Assembly: GCA_018398765.1 (NCBI GenBank)
Contig: JAHBMJ010000128.1
Span: forward strand, 1 to 41,069
Origin: Chromera velia
Taxonomy: Eukaryota > Sar > Chromeraceae
Reading direction: 5' to 3'
DNA: 41,069 nt
Shown here: piece by piece, positions 1 through 10,920 of the stretch
Layout of the letters: each line of letters begins with the position of its first letter
Position numbering within the stretch: the stretch's first letter is position 1
The notes under the pieces: model-generated
What the model saw: only the letters and a program-made list of their open reading frames with translations
The model's database searches: none
Told to the model about the DNA's origin: nothing
Made by a program: the position numbers and the translations under genes

Positions 1-485
1 GCTGACGCATCTACTTCCCCCAGTCCCAGAACGACCCTCTCCCACACGTAGTGAGGTCCGAGGAACCCCGTCAGAATGTCCGTCTGGTAAGTAGCGAGCG
101 AGAGGACTCGGTACTTCAACGCGAAGTACTTGAGGCCGTTCGACACGCACAATCTGTAGGACAACCAATTCAATGAATCGTGAAATTCATTGAATTCGTC
201 CTTGCACAAGTCAAAAAAGGCCCGGCCCCTCGTAACCCAGTGCCCTGGGATTTCTTTTGGGGCCTCCCTGGCCCCGTACTCAGGCCTCCGCATTGTCGAC
301 GAGAGCAGATTTTCGAACAAAACAGAGAAAGAGTTGGTCATCTTCGATTGGAGCGAGTCAAACAATTTAAGGACTCCGTCTTTCTTCTCTTCTGGGGGGG
401 CCGACTTTTCTTCCAACGCTAAAATTAGGGCCGTGATGGGTCCCTCATCCGTCTCCATGGCTTCCTCCACACTTTCAGCAGCCAT
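1..485 (-). CDS. N-terminal part of an unrecognised protein, runs off left edge
   Basis: An uninterrupted minus-strand frame runs from an ATG at 485 in a good context (CTCCATGGC) to the left edge, giving 161 residues. It is open upstream only for about 20 codons, so this ATG is the first in frame. The protein starts MAAESVEEAMETDEG, has an acidic/lysine-rich first 50 residues, then a mixed hydrophobic and aromatic stretch including the segments GHWVTRGRAFFDLCKDEF and LSLATYQTDILTGFLGPHYV. Composition and codon use look like real coding sequence rather than a shadow frame. I do not recognise the family; it could be a host gene or part of a mobile element. There is no signal peptide or clear membrane segment in the visible part. 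Confidence 0.55.
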   Translation of the reverse strand, partial: MAAESVEEAMETDEGPITALILALEEKSAPPEEKKDGVLKLFDSLQSKMTNSFSVLFENLLSSTMRRPEYGAREAPKEIPGHWVTRGRAFFDLCKDEFNEFHDSLNWLSYRLCVSNGLKYFALKYRVLSLATYQTDILTGFLGPHYVWERVVLGLGEVDAS

Positions 486-1740
486 GGAGACGGAAGGGAG
501 CGGACACGAATTTTTTTCAAAAAATAAACTGGCAAACAGGAAACTGCTGGTGCATTAGCTATAGTTGAAGTCTGGAGATTCCGTTCCATAGAATTGATGA
601 GAGTGGGATAGCTAAAAAATCCCCCAACTTTCAGCTCTGGAGGGCACTTGGTTGGTTCAGTCGAGTTTTCGGCGGCGAAGTGCCGCTTTGGGGGGGCAAA
701 AAAGAACCTGGCGGGCCCCGGCATGCAAAGGCCGATCTGGCTCCCTCAAACAGCCTAGTGGGAGTCCCAAATCCTGCCTGCAGATACATACCAAGAAGAT
801 AAAGAAGTATGGGAGTTTAGGCAAAGGTGGGCGAGCGCTTGATATGATGCAACGAGGGTCACGGCTAGCTCACGTCTGAGAGGAGACGGAACCTTAAACT
901 CACCAGAAGAAAGACGAAGAGAGCTCCAGTTCTCCCAGTGAGGCAAGCAAGAGCTCAAAAGCTTGCATTGGGGCATGCATGCAGTAGAACAAAACGTCGA
1001 CCTAAGATTGGGAGTAAGACGACCCTCTCGAATTTTACTCACAAAACCTACTTGACAGAACGAGACGGGGAAATAAACCCATGCCCAATAGAAAAGAGAC
1101 GGCTGAGGTTCCACCCAAAGTCTACTACCACACGCGTACATCAAAATCGGATTCCAATCCGATTTTAAATCCCCTTGAAAGCTTTGTGAGCTGCAGTGTG
1201 CGTAGCCGCCGCGGACTATTAATTATTTGGGGGGGCGCGCGGATGCAGGCTTGCACTTGGTCACGCACCGTCATACGTGTAGGCGTAATACATTTTTTCT
1301 ATAGCACTCGCCAACTATGATTCATAAACGCAAAAATGCACTTGCAGAATGTTTAAAACTCTTTGTTTCTACTTTTTAACCACTGTTTACTGCCCAAACA
1401 TGCCTGTGGGATAGGGTTGTTTTGGAGACCGTTTTGGTGTTAGAGACCGTTTTGAAAAATTTTTTCTTAGTCTCCAGATCGCTGCAGATAAGAAAATCCA
1501 GCACTACTGGGAGGATTTCTGCAAATGTCAACACGCTGAAGTGGTTCGGATTCGACATGTTGGAGGTGTCAAAATGGATATCGTGTCAAATGGGAAGTAA
1601 TAGGAAGGTATCTGTGGGTCTTCCATAACAAGTGTGTAGCCCGAAAGACAGGCCGCCTTCAGGTACAGCCAAGGCTCGATAGGGTGACACGGGGCTCCCA
1701 GCAAACATAACAGTTGGTGTACTTTTAAAACTCAGTGCAT
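486..1740. other. Interval without a supported gene
   Basis: Short frames are open on both strands here but none starts well, shows a family motif or joins a neighbour in phase. An AT/GC-mixed stretch near 1200-1290 holds a G7 run and CpG-rich words. The 11-bp inverted repeat at 1143-1166 is the only structured element seen. Confidence 0.4.
1143..1166. repeat. Perfect 11-bp inverted repeat
   Basis: AAAATCGGATT is followed after CC by its exact reverse complement AATCCGATTTT. The arms could form a hairpin with a two-base loop. It lies outside any supported gene. It could be a terminal-repeat relic or chance; nothing else identifies it. Confidence 0.6.
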
Positions 1741-1813
1741 GTTCCTTATGCACAAGGGTCTGTGCAGACGGGACGTATACAGGGCTATTTGCGAACTGCA
1801 CAACTGTGCATAG

Positions 1814-2737
1814 TGTAGCTACTGCGCGAGATGGGCTGAGGCCAACCTCAGCTATCATTCATGTGGTAACGAAGTGAATCCCGACTGCTGCTGCATTTGT
1901 GAGAGTCCGGACGCTGACATTGTCAACGACGACACCGTAGACCAAATAGCTGAACTTCAAGACACCCTGAATTCTCTTATACCACAGCTCTGCTGCAGAA
2001 AGTGTCAGGAACCCACATGCGACGACTGCAGAGAAGAGGGATGTATAAATTGTTACCCCGACGGCATTAAATTTTGTAATGAGTGTCATAAGGATGAATT
2101 TGGATGCAGCATTGATTCGTCGCCTGACGCGTGTGCAGGGTGCAGCGTGACTCCTAGCCGTCGGCTAAAGAAAAAAAAAAGAAAAAAAGTAAGTGATCAG
2201 AGAAAATTTTTTTTTTCTTTCTTTTTTACTTTTTTACCCTAAACAACACTTAACAACAGTTGTGCAACACCTGAACAACACTTGTGCAACACTTGAACAA
2301 CAGTTGTTTGACTGAAAAAGAAAAAAAAAAGAAAAAAAGTAAAGGGTTTTGGGGGATCTTTTTTTTTTTTTCTTTAGCTGACGTCTAGCGTAACTCTCTG
2401 TTCCGAATGCCTAGAGTACGCTAGGGAGTATGGAGATCTCCCGTGTGAAGCATGTGATATGGAACCACTCTGTCCTGACTGTGCAGAACAGCACAGAGAG
2501 GACCTGGAGAAAAAGTTAGAGGATGAGGGCCTCGAAATTGAACCTCACCCAGTCTACTGCTGGGTATACGCCGACGGTCCCTATTGCTGGTGGTACAGAG
2601 ATGATTTTCTCAAGGAGTGCTGCAGATGCAAACACATGAAATGCAGGGAGTGCATTATGAGGTTGGCGAGAGATCCGGCCCTTTGTGGAAATGGCCCTCC
2701 TCTTTCTTCTCGTGGTTTTTTCTTCGGAAATTCTTGA
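1814..2737 (+). CDS. Two-exon cysteine-rich, probably zinc-binding protein
   Basis: Exon 1 (1814-2188) and exon 2 (2378-2737, stop TGA) join in phase 0 across an intron with donor GTAAGT at 2189 and a T-rich acceptor ending TTTAG at 2377. The spliced product has repeated C-x2-C pairs: CCCIC and CCRKCQEPTCDDC in exon 1, then CINC and CNEC. Exon 2 has CSEC, CEAC, CPDC, CCRCKHMKCREC. This dense paired-cysteine spacing is typical of structural zinc binding (B-box/RING-like arrangements), but I cannot assign a named family. Exon 1 ends in a lysine/arginine run encoded by the A-rich tract at the donor. No ATG exists in exon 1, so the start lies upstream: either in another exon or at ATG 1739/1748, which is in frame but separated by a TAG at 1811-1813. 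It may be a decaying gene. Confidence 0.5.
2189..2377 (+). other. Intron of the Cys-rich gene with internal duplication
   Basis: The donor-bearing tract AAAAAAAAAAGAAAAAAAGTAA occurs at the exon-intron junction (about 2171-2192) and again near the middle of the intron (about 2320-2341). T-rich tracts follow both copies. Between them sits an imperfect tandem array of AACAACACTTG / AACAACAGTTG units (2240-2310). Either GTAA could act as a donor; only the first gives a readthrough without a premature stop that I can support. Confidence 0.55.
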
Positions 2738-3520
2738 GACTATAGTCTCATCTAGTCTCATATATAGTTACACGGATGTAGGTATGGATCGACTCACCAT
2801 GCACTGTGTAGCACTGAGCAACTATGCAGTACCATGCAGCGTCTTGTAATTAACTCTTTCTGTTACGTACTCATCGATCATAATTCACAAGAAATTGACT
2901 CCCAAAGCTAGTGTCAAAGTTTCATCAAAATCAGTAATTCAGAAATTATTTAGAATCAGAATTTAAAATAATTTCAAATAAATCTAGAAAACGATATGAA
3001 TTACTCTAAACTTAAACTTTTGTAAAATATTTTAAATCGAATTACCTAGGTACGTACAGACAACGCCGGACTACGTTGGACTGTATAGGGTAGTTTAAGG
3101 TGAAATTTCAGCTAAAGTTAGCACTGGCACGTTAACTAACCTTAATATATTATCTTTCCACTAACTTTTCTATCGAGATAAAAAAAAAAATAACTAGGAA
3201 AATAAATTTTTAAATTAATTCTTATGGATATAAAACTAAACTACATAAAAAAATAGCTAGAAAAATATGTGGATCGCCTGATAGTTTTGTGTATCAAATT
3301 ATATAAAAGTACCACTGACATGCATTAACATGCATACATCTAAGCATACATGATATGCAGATTTTATTAATGTCTAGGCCAATGTGGACCACAACCTAGA
3401 CCACAGCCTAATAATTTATAATAGCATACAGAATAGTTTATCTTTTGCGTTTGCGATTTGAACCCCTTTTCTGTATGACCACGTCTATTCGATCAATAAT
3501 ACCAAAAGTTTAATTGACGT
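2738..3520. other. AT-rich intergenic interval, nothing coding
   Basis: Markedly richer in A+T than its flanks, with A-runs and TATATA-like words and no frame longer than a few dozen codons. It separates the plus-strand Cys-rich gene from the minus-strand gene ending at 3530. I see no RNA gene, promoter motif or repeat with a known partner. Confidence 0.5.
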
Positions 3521-3529
3521 GGAAGATGC

Positions 3530-4490
3530 TCACAAAAAAGGCCCTTTCCCGGAAATGTCACAAACAAGGAGATTTGGCTCTGATGTTCTCAATGGCATCA
3601 ACGGTTTACGGATCTCCTGCAGCACCTGAGGGGGGAGACAGTTCGGGTTCAGTGGGCCCCCAGCATGAACGGTTTGCTGGCAGTCTCCAGGCACCTGCAG
3701 CGCCTTGATATACAATCCAAGCTCGAAAAGAAGCTCCTTCAGGTCATGCAAAAATTCCCCGTCTCTCAAAACGTCTCTGTCTCCTTTATTCAGAGCATCA
3801 ACTTGCAATTCCGAATCCCCAGATCTCTGAAATGCTTCAAAAAGACTCCCCATCGACGCCACCAGAGTCTCCCATCTTTCTGTCGTCTTCCCCTCGTCCG
3901 CAACGTCTACTGACTCCGCAGAGACACAACAGTCTCCCCCACTCCTTAAAGAGAGTGGACAAGCCCAAACAGTACGCGACGTCGCTGAAGCTCTGGGATG
4001 ACCATCTCCATTCCCTCCTCTCCCTAATTCCTTCTCCCTCTCTTCCACTGCTCGCGCCTCCACACCCTCAGAGGACCACACAGAGAGCCTGCCACGATCC
4101 ACTCGACCCTCTTTGTCCTGAAGGAGCAAAACTGTCTGCACGCACAAGGCCATCATTTGCACATACAAATGGAGAGTGGGGTGACCGCAGGATGAAGTCA
4201 AACCAAGAATATCTGATTGGCACAAAGCCCTGCCCCAAACGATCTAAACGCCAACTCAGCATGCAGAAAGAACACCGATAGATCGACAAAGGAAACGGAG
4301 ATACACTAAAAGAAACTCACGTTGGAATAGATACGATATTCGAAATACCGAAGCAGAAAGTTAGTGACGGGCCGCCCTCTGACCCGATCTAATTCCAGTC
4401 AGGAAGAAAAGCATACAACATTCTGGCATCATCTCCCTTCCTTCCTCCCATCTGGACAGACAGACAGACAGACAGACAGACGGACGGACG

Positions 4491-4525
<35 letters not shown>

Positions 4526-4534
4526 GGACGGACG

Positions 4535-4570
<36 letters not shown>

Positions 4571-4646
4571 CAGACGGACGGACGGACGGACGGACGGACA
4601 GACAGACAGACAGACAGACACAGACGAACGGACGGACGGACGGACG

Positions 4647-4678
<32 letters not shown>

Positions 4679-4694
4679 GACGGACGGACGGACG

Positions 4695-4725
<31 letters not shown>

Positions 4726-4768
4726 CATATGTTTCTTCTTCTTCTCCCTCCTTTTCTTCATGAACACA

Positions 4769-4806
<38 letters not shown>

Positions 4807-7800
4807 AGCAACCACACGTGGAGACAAAAAGTCTGTCGTCTCGAAACGCAAACTCTCACACCGGAACGAATGCATCATGGATCTATTTGGCAGTGTCCCG
4901 ATACACTCACTCACTCATTCACTGAGTTCCCATGCAAGAATGCATTCTTTTCAAGCAAGCACTCCTCAAGTTCTGTCTGTTACCGATGCATCGACGTACC
5001 GTCACGACATCTCGCGCACTCCAAAAGCACTCACAAGCGCTCTGCAGCACAGCCGTTACCCCCTCTGCCCTCCTCCCCGGAATCACACGTCCCTCCTCTA
5101 GCCTGGAGCTGCCCCCCCCCGCCGCTTTCGATTCCCCCCGAAGAGTCACACAGAGACCCGACAGAGCCTCCCCAAGAGAATTCAGAACACACGAAACCAC
5201 AGAGGCCTCTTCCCTCTCCACCGACCCTCCCACCCCCGGACCAGACAAAGAAAATCCAAGAGCCTCCCTCATCCAACCCTCCCGAGAGTCCCAAAAGTCA
5301 TTCGGAATTCCTCCAGACACACACGAACGACGAAGCGCACCGCATGTCAACGAAAAAAGGGGAGCGCTCAATGGGAACACCCAAAGAGGATCGCCATCAA
5401 CATCAGGTTCTGCACCCTGCACCCCCCCACCCTGCCAGAACGTTTCGTCCTCTTCTTCCTTCATTTCACTCGCTTGCTTCTGCGGTTTGCAAGGAGCAAT
5501 GATCAATAACCGATTTCCAGGAGGCAGCCGCAGAACTAGCGGTTGGGGTGCCACAAAGTCGAGAGGGTTCACACGGGCGGGCCCTCCTCCGCTTCCCGGA
5601 GCATGCCGGGGCCCTCCTGTCGACGCCACTACCCGAGTGACGACGTGGATCTTTTCCAGTGCAGCCATCAAGCGAGGAAAACTGGAGACCAACGAAATTG
5701 ACGGCACATCCGCAGCCACAAGCCCTCCCTCTGAAAAGGAGACACCGCCTCCGTCCGTCCCCCCTACTGTTCCAACAAAATGCCTACCGCACTCTGCTTC
5801 TTCATCCACTTCCTCCAAGTGATCTCCCAACGTAGAACGATCAAACCACACTCCCTCCTGGCCGCTCTCACGTGCTCTGGTTGCTGCTGCAAGAACGTGA
5901 CGAAGCAACGCTGCCCCTCTCTCACCCGTAACGCCACTCACACCCCCAGCCTCCTCTGCCTCTGCTCCCCCCTGATTCTCAAACCCCCGACTTTTCAACA
6001 GACGTGCCAGAGTCGTCACAACAGAAGGCACACTGAGGGGCACACTGCCTGCCACCGTCTCCCCTCGTGGTCCTTCCCTCCCCTGCCTGGTACCCTCACT
6101 GCTGCTACACCCTCTGAGGGTCGAGGAGACGTGCACCCCTCCCAGAAGGAGTCCGGAGAGGCCCAGGGTTTCCCTCAGAGGGGAGGTCAGGAGGAGGACG
6201 GACACCGCCTGCATGACACGACATAGAGGCAGCACGCAAACCAGACACAAGGCCAGAAGGAGCACCTCAGAACCGACACGTAGTGCAACATTCTGAAATT
6301 CTATTAATATTAGGGAAAGGAGAAGGGACAGCACGGGACGAAAAAAGAACATGAGATGCAGATTCCAGCAAGGGTGCCGCCGCGTCATCTGATCAAGTCA
6401 GCTTGGGTCTCTCTGTCGGTCCAATGAATGGGCAAGGAAACAGAAAAAAAGTGCCATGTCCCTTGACAAACGAATTTATTTCTCTTCTGGAATCCTCGTA
6501 ATGCATTTTGTAATCACATGCACAGCGACAAGCAAAAAGTCGAGAAGGGAATCACTCTTTCTCTACGCAGCTACCTGTTTTCAACCCCTAAACTCCATGC
6601 ACTCACTCACTCCGCTCTTCGCTGTGAATCTCCACACCCCCATACCCCCTTCTTGAGCTAGTGACTACTACAAGAACAAGAAGAAGAATACGAAGCGGGA
6701 AAAGAAGAACAGCATCAAAATGGCCAAGGTAAAAAGGTCCCCTCCCACCTTAAGAAACCTGAAGGGTGCGCTCTCCTCAAGTTTTTTCAATTCTTCCCTC
6801 TCCCCCCTGCCCTCTTCTCCCGACGCTCCCACGTCCTCCTCGAATGGATCCATCCTCACGTCGTCCGCACATGATGCACTTACTTGCACCATCGTGTCGC
6901 CCTCCCCGTTCTTTTCTTTCAAACAGGAACCTCCAGATTCGTCCTCTGCGAGTTCTCTTAACTTCTCAACTGAGCTGATCAGATCTCTCACACTAAACGA
7001 AGTGGAAGAACCGGGAGAGGAGCTCTTCTCTCCCTGTGCGTCTCTCTCCCCTTCCTTCACTGCATCGTCTATCTGACTGCAGAGAATCTCAAAGGACCCA
7101 TGCCAGTCGAACCCCTCCTCCCCTCTCCCCCCTTCCTGTGTTCCCTCCTGCATCTTCCTCAAAGGAGAGGAGGAACCGGAAGTACCAGAAGAGCAAGGTG
7201 GTTGCATCACAGCATCCTCACCACAACCCTTCTCTCTATCCACCTCAGAGCCCCCCGCCTCCACACGCCAGTTGCTTGCAGGAAGGCGAGAGCAATACAC
7301 AAACACCTTGGTTGATTCGGATTCGGCACTCACTTCCCCTTCCCCACCATTCTCTCTCCTCCCCAATCCCGAAGGATGACCTCCCGCCGCCCTCCCACTC
7401 ATCTGCCGGGAGATGAATTCCAGACGGCTGATCAGAAGGAACAGGGCGTCTCCATTCAAAGTCCATGCTGAACTTTTCGAACAGTACGAAAAGAAGGTAC
7501 TGCAGTTGACGAAGTAAACGACCTTACAAGCGTGGCTTAACAAACGCATGGAGGAACGCAGAACATTCGACAAGTGGTCCGTCCACCAGTCACCCCCCCC
7601 TTCCCCTCCCATCTGCTTCCTCTCACTATTCTCGTTTCCAGCCATCCCCGCTGAAGGCCGTTCTTCAGTCTGATTGTCGCCGGTCAAAAGACGCCCCTGT
7701 GAGAACTCCATGAGACGGTCTAGGTGATCGCCCCCTATCTCGCAAAAGTGCAGACACACGAACCGGGCAGAGTCAGAAACCAGTCCCCCCTCGCCCGACA

Positions 7801-8399
7801 CCCCCGCCATGTGCACAGGCTCCATGGGCACATCTAATTCTTCATCAGCCCCAACAGGCCTGTCCCCTTCCTCCCCCTCCTGAATGCCGAATTCGAGGCA
7901 GAAGAAGCGAAAGTCATCGGCCGACAGCGTCACCAGACCTCTGCATGCAGGAAGCCAGCGAACACAACGGAAGGAAGGAAGAGGGGTTTCACAACTGGGA
8001 GGAAACAGGGAAAGAGGAAAGTGATCCTAGAGAGGAGGGAAGATGCTGACACTGGGCGGAGTAAACTGGTTTGTGTTTGCGTACCCTTTGTCTTGCAACC
8101 CCCCTCACTATCCCCCCTTCCCCTCCCCCACACACTCCGATCTCATCTAACCGGACCTTGCAACGTCGGTGTCCAGGAAAGGGAGTTCGTCACGCGCTTC
8201 CACAAGGAGACTCTCTAAGGCCGCATCCTTCTCTGTCTCCTCCATCTCCTCCTCGAGAGCCTTTGCAGCTCTATGAGAAGAAGGGCGCGTTCTGAGGAGG
8301 CGGCAGTTGACGAAGGAGGACGAGAGAATGGGAAGGAAGGAGCAGAGCTGAGTGAAGGTCTCGTTCCTCTGGTCACAGAAGGCGTGGAGAAGGGTCGAC
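3530..8399 (-). CDS. Large multi-exon unrecognised protein (C-terminal ~1,110 residues)
   Basis: Four exons join with consistent phases on the minus strand: 8399-8157 (enters in phase 2), 7940-6749, 6292-5000 and 4135-3530 (stop TGA). The 7941-8156 intron has donor AAG|GTCCGG and acceptor TGCATGCAG. The 6293-6748 intron has AAG|GTGGGA and TAATAGAATTTCAG preceded by a pyrimidine tract. The 4136-4999 intron has ACG|GTACGT and GTGCAG. The product is Ser/Gly/Glu-rich with helical leucine-rich patches such as RSTLLHAFCDQRNETFTQLC in exon 1 and a hydrophobic stretch VGSEVLLLALCLVCVLPLCR at the start of the third listed exon. No catalytic motif or named domain is visible. Upstream exons are expected but not identified; a candidate (SLEESLSAFFDFQLA, near 8500-8560) has the right phase at GCTCC|GTCACG. 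The 3' end is uncertain because CTGCAG|GTGCCT in the last exon could be another donor. Confidence 0.45.
4455..4806. repeat. Interspersed (GACA)n/(GACG)n tetranucleotide tract in an intron
   Basis: Blocks of GACA alternate with blocks of GACG in a quasi-regular higher-order pattern from about 4455 to 4725. A shorter pure GACA block is at about 4768-4803 after a 40-bp unique spacer. The tract lies within the 4136-4999 intron of the minus-strand gene. Long open frames across it on both strands are low-complexity artefacts. Confidence 0.85.
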
Positions 8400-10236
8400 C
8401 TGCACTCATTCACTCACACACATGCACACTCACATAGATATCATGTCGGCCTATATGTCGGTCTCTCGATCCCATTGTAACGAATTCTCTAATCACGAGA
8501 GAGGGGACTCGTGACGGAGCAAGTTGGAAGTCGAAGAAGGCACTGAGGGATTCCTCCAATGAAGTTAGTTGTCTTCTGTCGGTTGCGTGCGTCAAACGAG
8601 CGGCTTTTGTGTTCTCTCATCTCACATACATCAGAGAATCCAGCACACACTCACGGCAGAATTCTTCGCGAGAGGAAAGAGAGATTCATGAGCACTCCCA
8701 TAGATCATTTCAGATACATGGGCTGGGAGAAAGGATTGCTCTAGATTGTCCAGGGCACTCAGCAACACGACAAGAGAAGCAAGGCCAAAGTCCAAACGGA
8801 GGAAGGAGGGTCCTTACGGAGTCAGACCCAGGTCAAAAAGAGGACAAAGGGCACTCCTTGATCAAGGGCAGAAAGAGGAGAAAGGAACCATTTACCCAGG
8901 CATGCGGAAAACAAAAAAGAAAGGGAAAGGGGAAGGGAAAAAGAAAGAAAAAGAAACGGAGAGAGAAAGAGAAAACCATGACGGTAAAGAGGAAGTTGTA
9001 GAAACAGAGAAAGAAAAAATACCCCAGAACCAGTAAGCTGACTTTCCAGCGTTTTGATCCCCAGTCAGGAGGAAGGAAAACATCTGCACCTCATCGCTGC
9101 CACTTAAAGGCTCCGCAAGGGCTCCCGAGAAGTCGACCTCGTCTAGTTCCTCGTGACATCTGCACGGCCGGTGAAGTGATGGAATCAGTTTAGGTCGAGA
9201 AGCAATGAAATGAGCTGGAGGGCATTCGAGCGAACAACTGACCGAACAAAAGGAACGTCAGCTTAGGCTCAAGGGCACCGAACGATAACAGTTTTTTCCC
9301 TTTTCACTTTTAGATTTCTCTCTTTTCCCCTTTTTTCGGATGTGCGTCTTTCTAGACGCTCACCGGACTCAAACTCCCATTTGAGACTGACCTGTCAGCG
9401 TGTCGGAAGGACCACCGCTGTTCGATTCCGTAATCCGTGCGGAAGAGAGGAATGTCCATTGCCAACGAAACCAAAATGCAGATCGAGAGTTTTGTGTCAA
9501 CCTGAACGTCGCGTTCAGTTTTCTTTCTGCACCCGGCGCTCAGAGCCTGTCGGGGGCAGAGCGCTCACTGAAAAGATGTTTCCCGACAGCGAACCTGATC
9601 CAAGAGCTGGGCAGTTTTTTCACTTGTCGGGCGGCTAAACTTAGTTCCAGGCCCAAATCATATGCGCCGTCTACATGCACGCTTCCATGCACGCGTCTCT
9701 TCTTGTAGGCACGCCACCCGAAGGTTTTGAAAGGCTCGACAGGAACAAAAACATTCCAGCTGGAAAGCACCGCTAAGTTTGCTTCGCATGCAGGAGGCAC
9801 GTATAGGATCGATCCTGGACCAGCAACAATTAATTGGCAAGGCAGCAATGGCCCATGTTTTTCCTTCCAGCTGATGTTGCTGATCGGACAAGGCAGTCCG
9901 TCTCCGTCTCCCGTGCGCCGCGGCCCGCGGGCGTGCCGCGCTGCATTGGGCGGCGAGGGGCGGCATCCGGATGCATCCGAGCTAGATTTTGCAGTGATCG
10001 ATTGGTCCGACGAATCGGCGACGATGTGCGTCGATCGAGGGTGAGAGGGATCAGATGAAGATGCCGGTTGTCACCTGTTTGTGCAACGTACAACTGTCTA
10101 CTCTCCTGGGCGTACACTTTCGCAGTACTCCTCCTGGCTTGCTGCGTCGATCAAACTGAAATTACTGTGTTGTTGGATCCACTGGAATTTTCTCGAGAGA
10201 GGCTCCCTTTTGCGGTGAGGAAGGCCGGGGGCATTG
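8400..10236. other. Interval without a resolved gene
   Basis: Contains a purine-rich tract (about 8820-9015), then mixed sequence, then a GC-rich patch at about 9880-10020 with CGCGGCCCGCGG. Frames are open on both strands between 9340 and 9850, but none has a recognisable family or a convincing ATG. It lies between the divergently oriented minus-strand gene and the selenoprotein T gene, so it may hold their promoters and first exons. Confidence 0.35.
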
Positions 10237-10920
10237 ATGGCCAACTTCCAGCAGGTCCTGGCGGTTGCCGTTCTTTCCCTTCTCGCCTACAGACTCGTCC
10301 GTGACCTGGCATCGACTCCTCAGGAGGGAAAGCCGATGGCCGGAGACGGGGAGGGAGGAGGGGGAGTGGGGTCGATGCTCAAGTCGTTGACGGAAAGCGA
10401 TTACGTGCAGCATTTCTTTGAGGCACGGAATCCGCTTCCTCCGAATGTTGGGCCAAAGACTGTGACTGTTCAATTCTGTACTTCCTGAGGGTTCAGGGGA
10501 GCTGCTGTGCAAGTGGAGCAAATCATAAAAAATCGTTCGTTGGAAAATGTTGAAGTGATTTTGAAATCTTACCTTCCGTCTCCTTTCCGCGTCACCATTT
10601 CGTACCTCATCAGTGCCATCCAATTGGTGGCTTTTGCCGCCATCTTTGCCGGGAATCACTTGGTGAACCTTTTCGGTCTTCCACCGTCTCCTTTTCTTGC
10701 CATGTTGGGTGAGAACAAGATGACTTATTTCATCATGGTCATGTTCGGAGGAAACTTTGTGAACACCCAGATGATGACCACCCACGCATTCGAGATCTTC
10801 ATAGGCCGTGACAAGGTCTGGTCGACCCTCGAGAAAGGACGAATGCCTCAGCAGCTGGACATCGTCAGAGCCCTCTCGGAGCACAAGGACGGCTTCGAGT
10901 TCATTCCTGTTAGGGAGTAG
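10237..10920 (+). CDS. SELENOT: Selenoprotein T (UGA = selenocysteine)
   Basis: One frame from ATG 10237 to TAG 10918-10920, interrupted only by TGA at 10486-10488, encodes 227 residues counting selenocysteine; animal SelT proteins are near 195. The TGA falls exactly in the SelT redox motif, reading QFCTS-U-GFRGA, which matches the family's C-x-x-U with a following G-F/Y. The protein has an N-terminal hydrophobic segment (FQQVLAVAVLSLLAYRLV), the thioredoxin-like beta strand before the motif (KTVTVQFCTS) and a second hydrophobic hairpin region (ISYLISAIQLVAFAAIFAGN). The C-terminal half keeps family-like features, including the KMTYFIMVMFGGNFVNTQ segment. SelT is an ER-membrane oxidoreductase of the Rdx family. 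An in-frame TGA at 10216 precedes the ATG, so the start is well bounded unless there is an upstream exon. The frame has no intron. A SECIS element is required in the 3' UTR; I could not fold one by eye. Confidence 0.93.
10486..10488 (+). other. Selenocysteine codon (UGA)
   Basis: In-frame TGA between TTCTGTACTTCC and GGGTTCAGG. It sits at the U of C-T-S-U, four codons after the conserved Phe, and the frame continues for 143 conserved residues beyond it. Confidence 0.92.

Noticed and set aside
755-1144. 129-codon minus-strand frame
   Set aside because: No recognisable motif, poor start and no phase-compatible splice to the 1-485 gene.
1586-1858. 90-codon minus-strand frame
   Set aside because: Opposes the cysteine-patterned plus-strand frame and has no supporting motif.
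4361-5101. RQTDRQTD / SVCLSVCLS frames on both strands
   Set aside because: Pure products of the tetranucleotide repeat within an intron.
4932-6226. Plus-strand frames of 150-300 codons
   Set aside because: Opposite to the minus-strand exon 6292-5000, which joins its neighbours in phase; Pro/Ser-rich complement of a Gly/Glu-rich gene.
9540-9848. Minus-strand frame starting LPCQLIVAGPG
   Set aside because: No ATG, no family resemblance, and the opposite strand is equally open.
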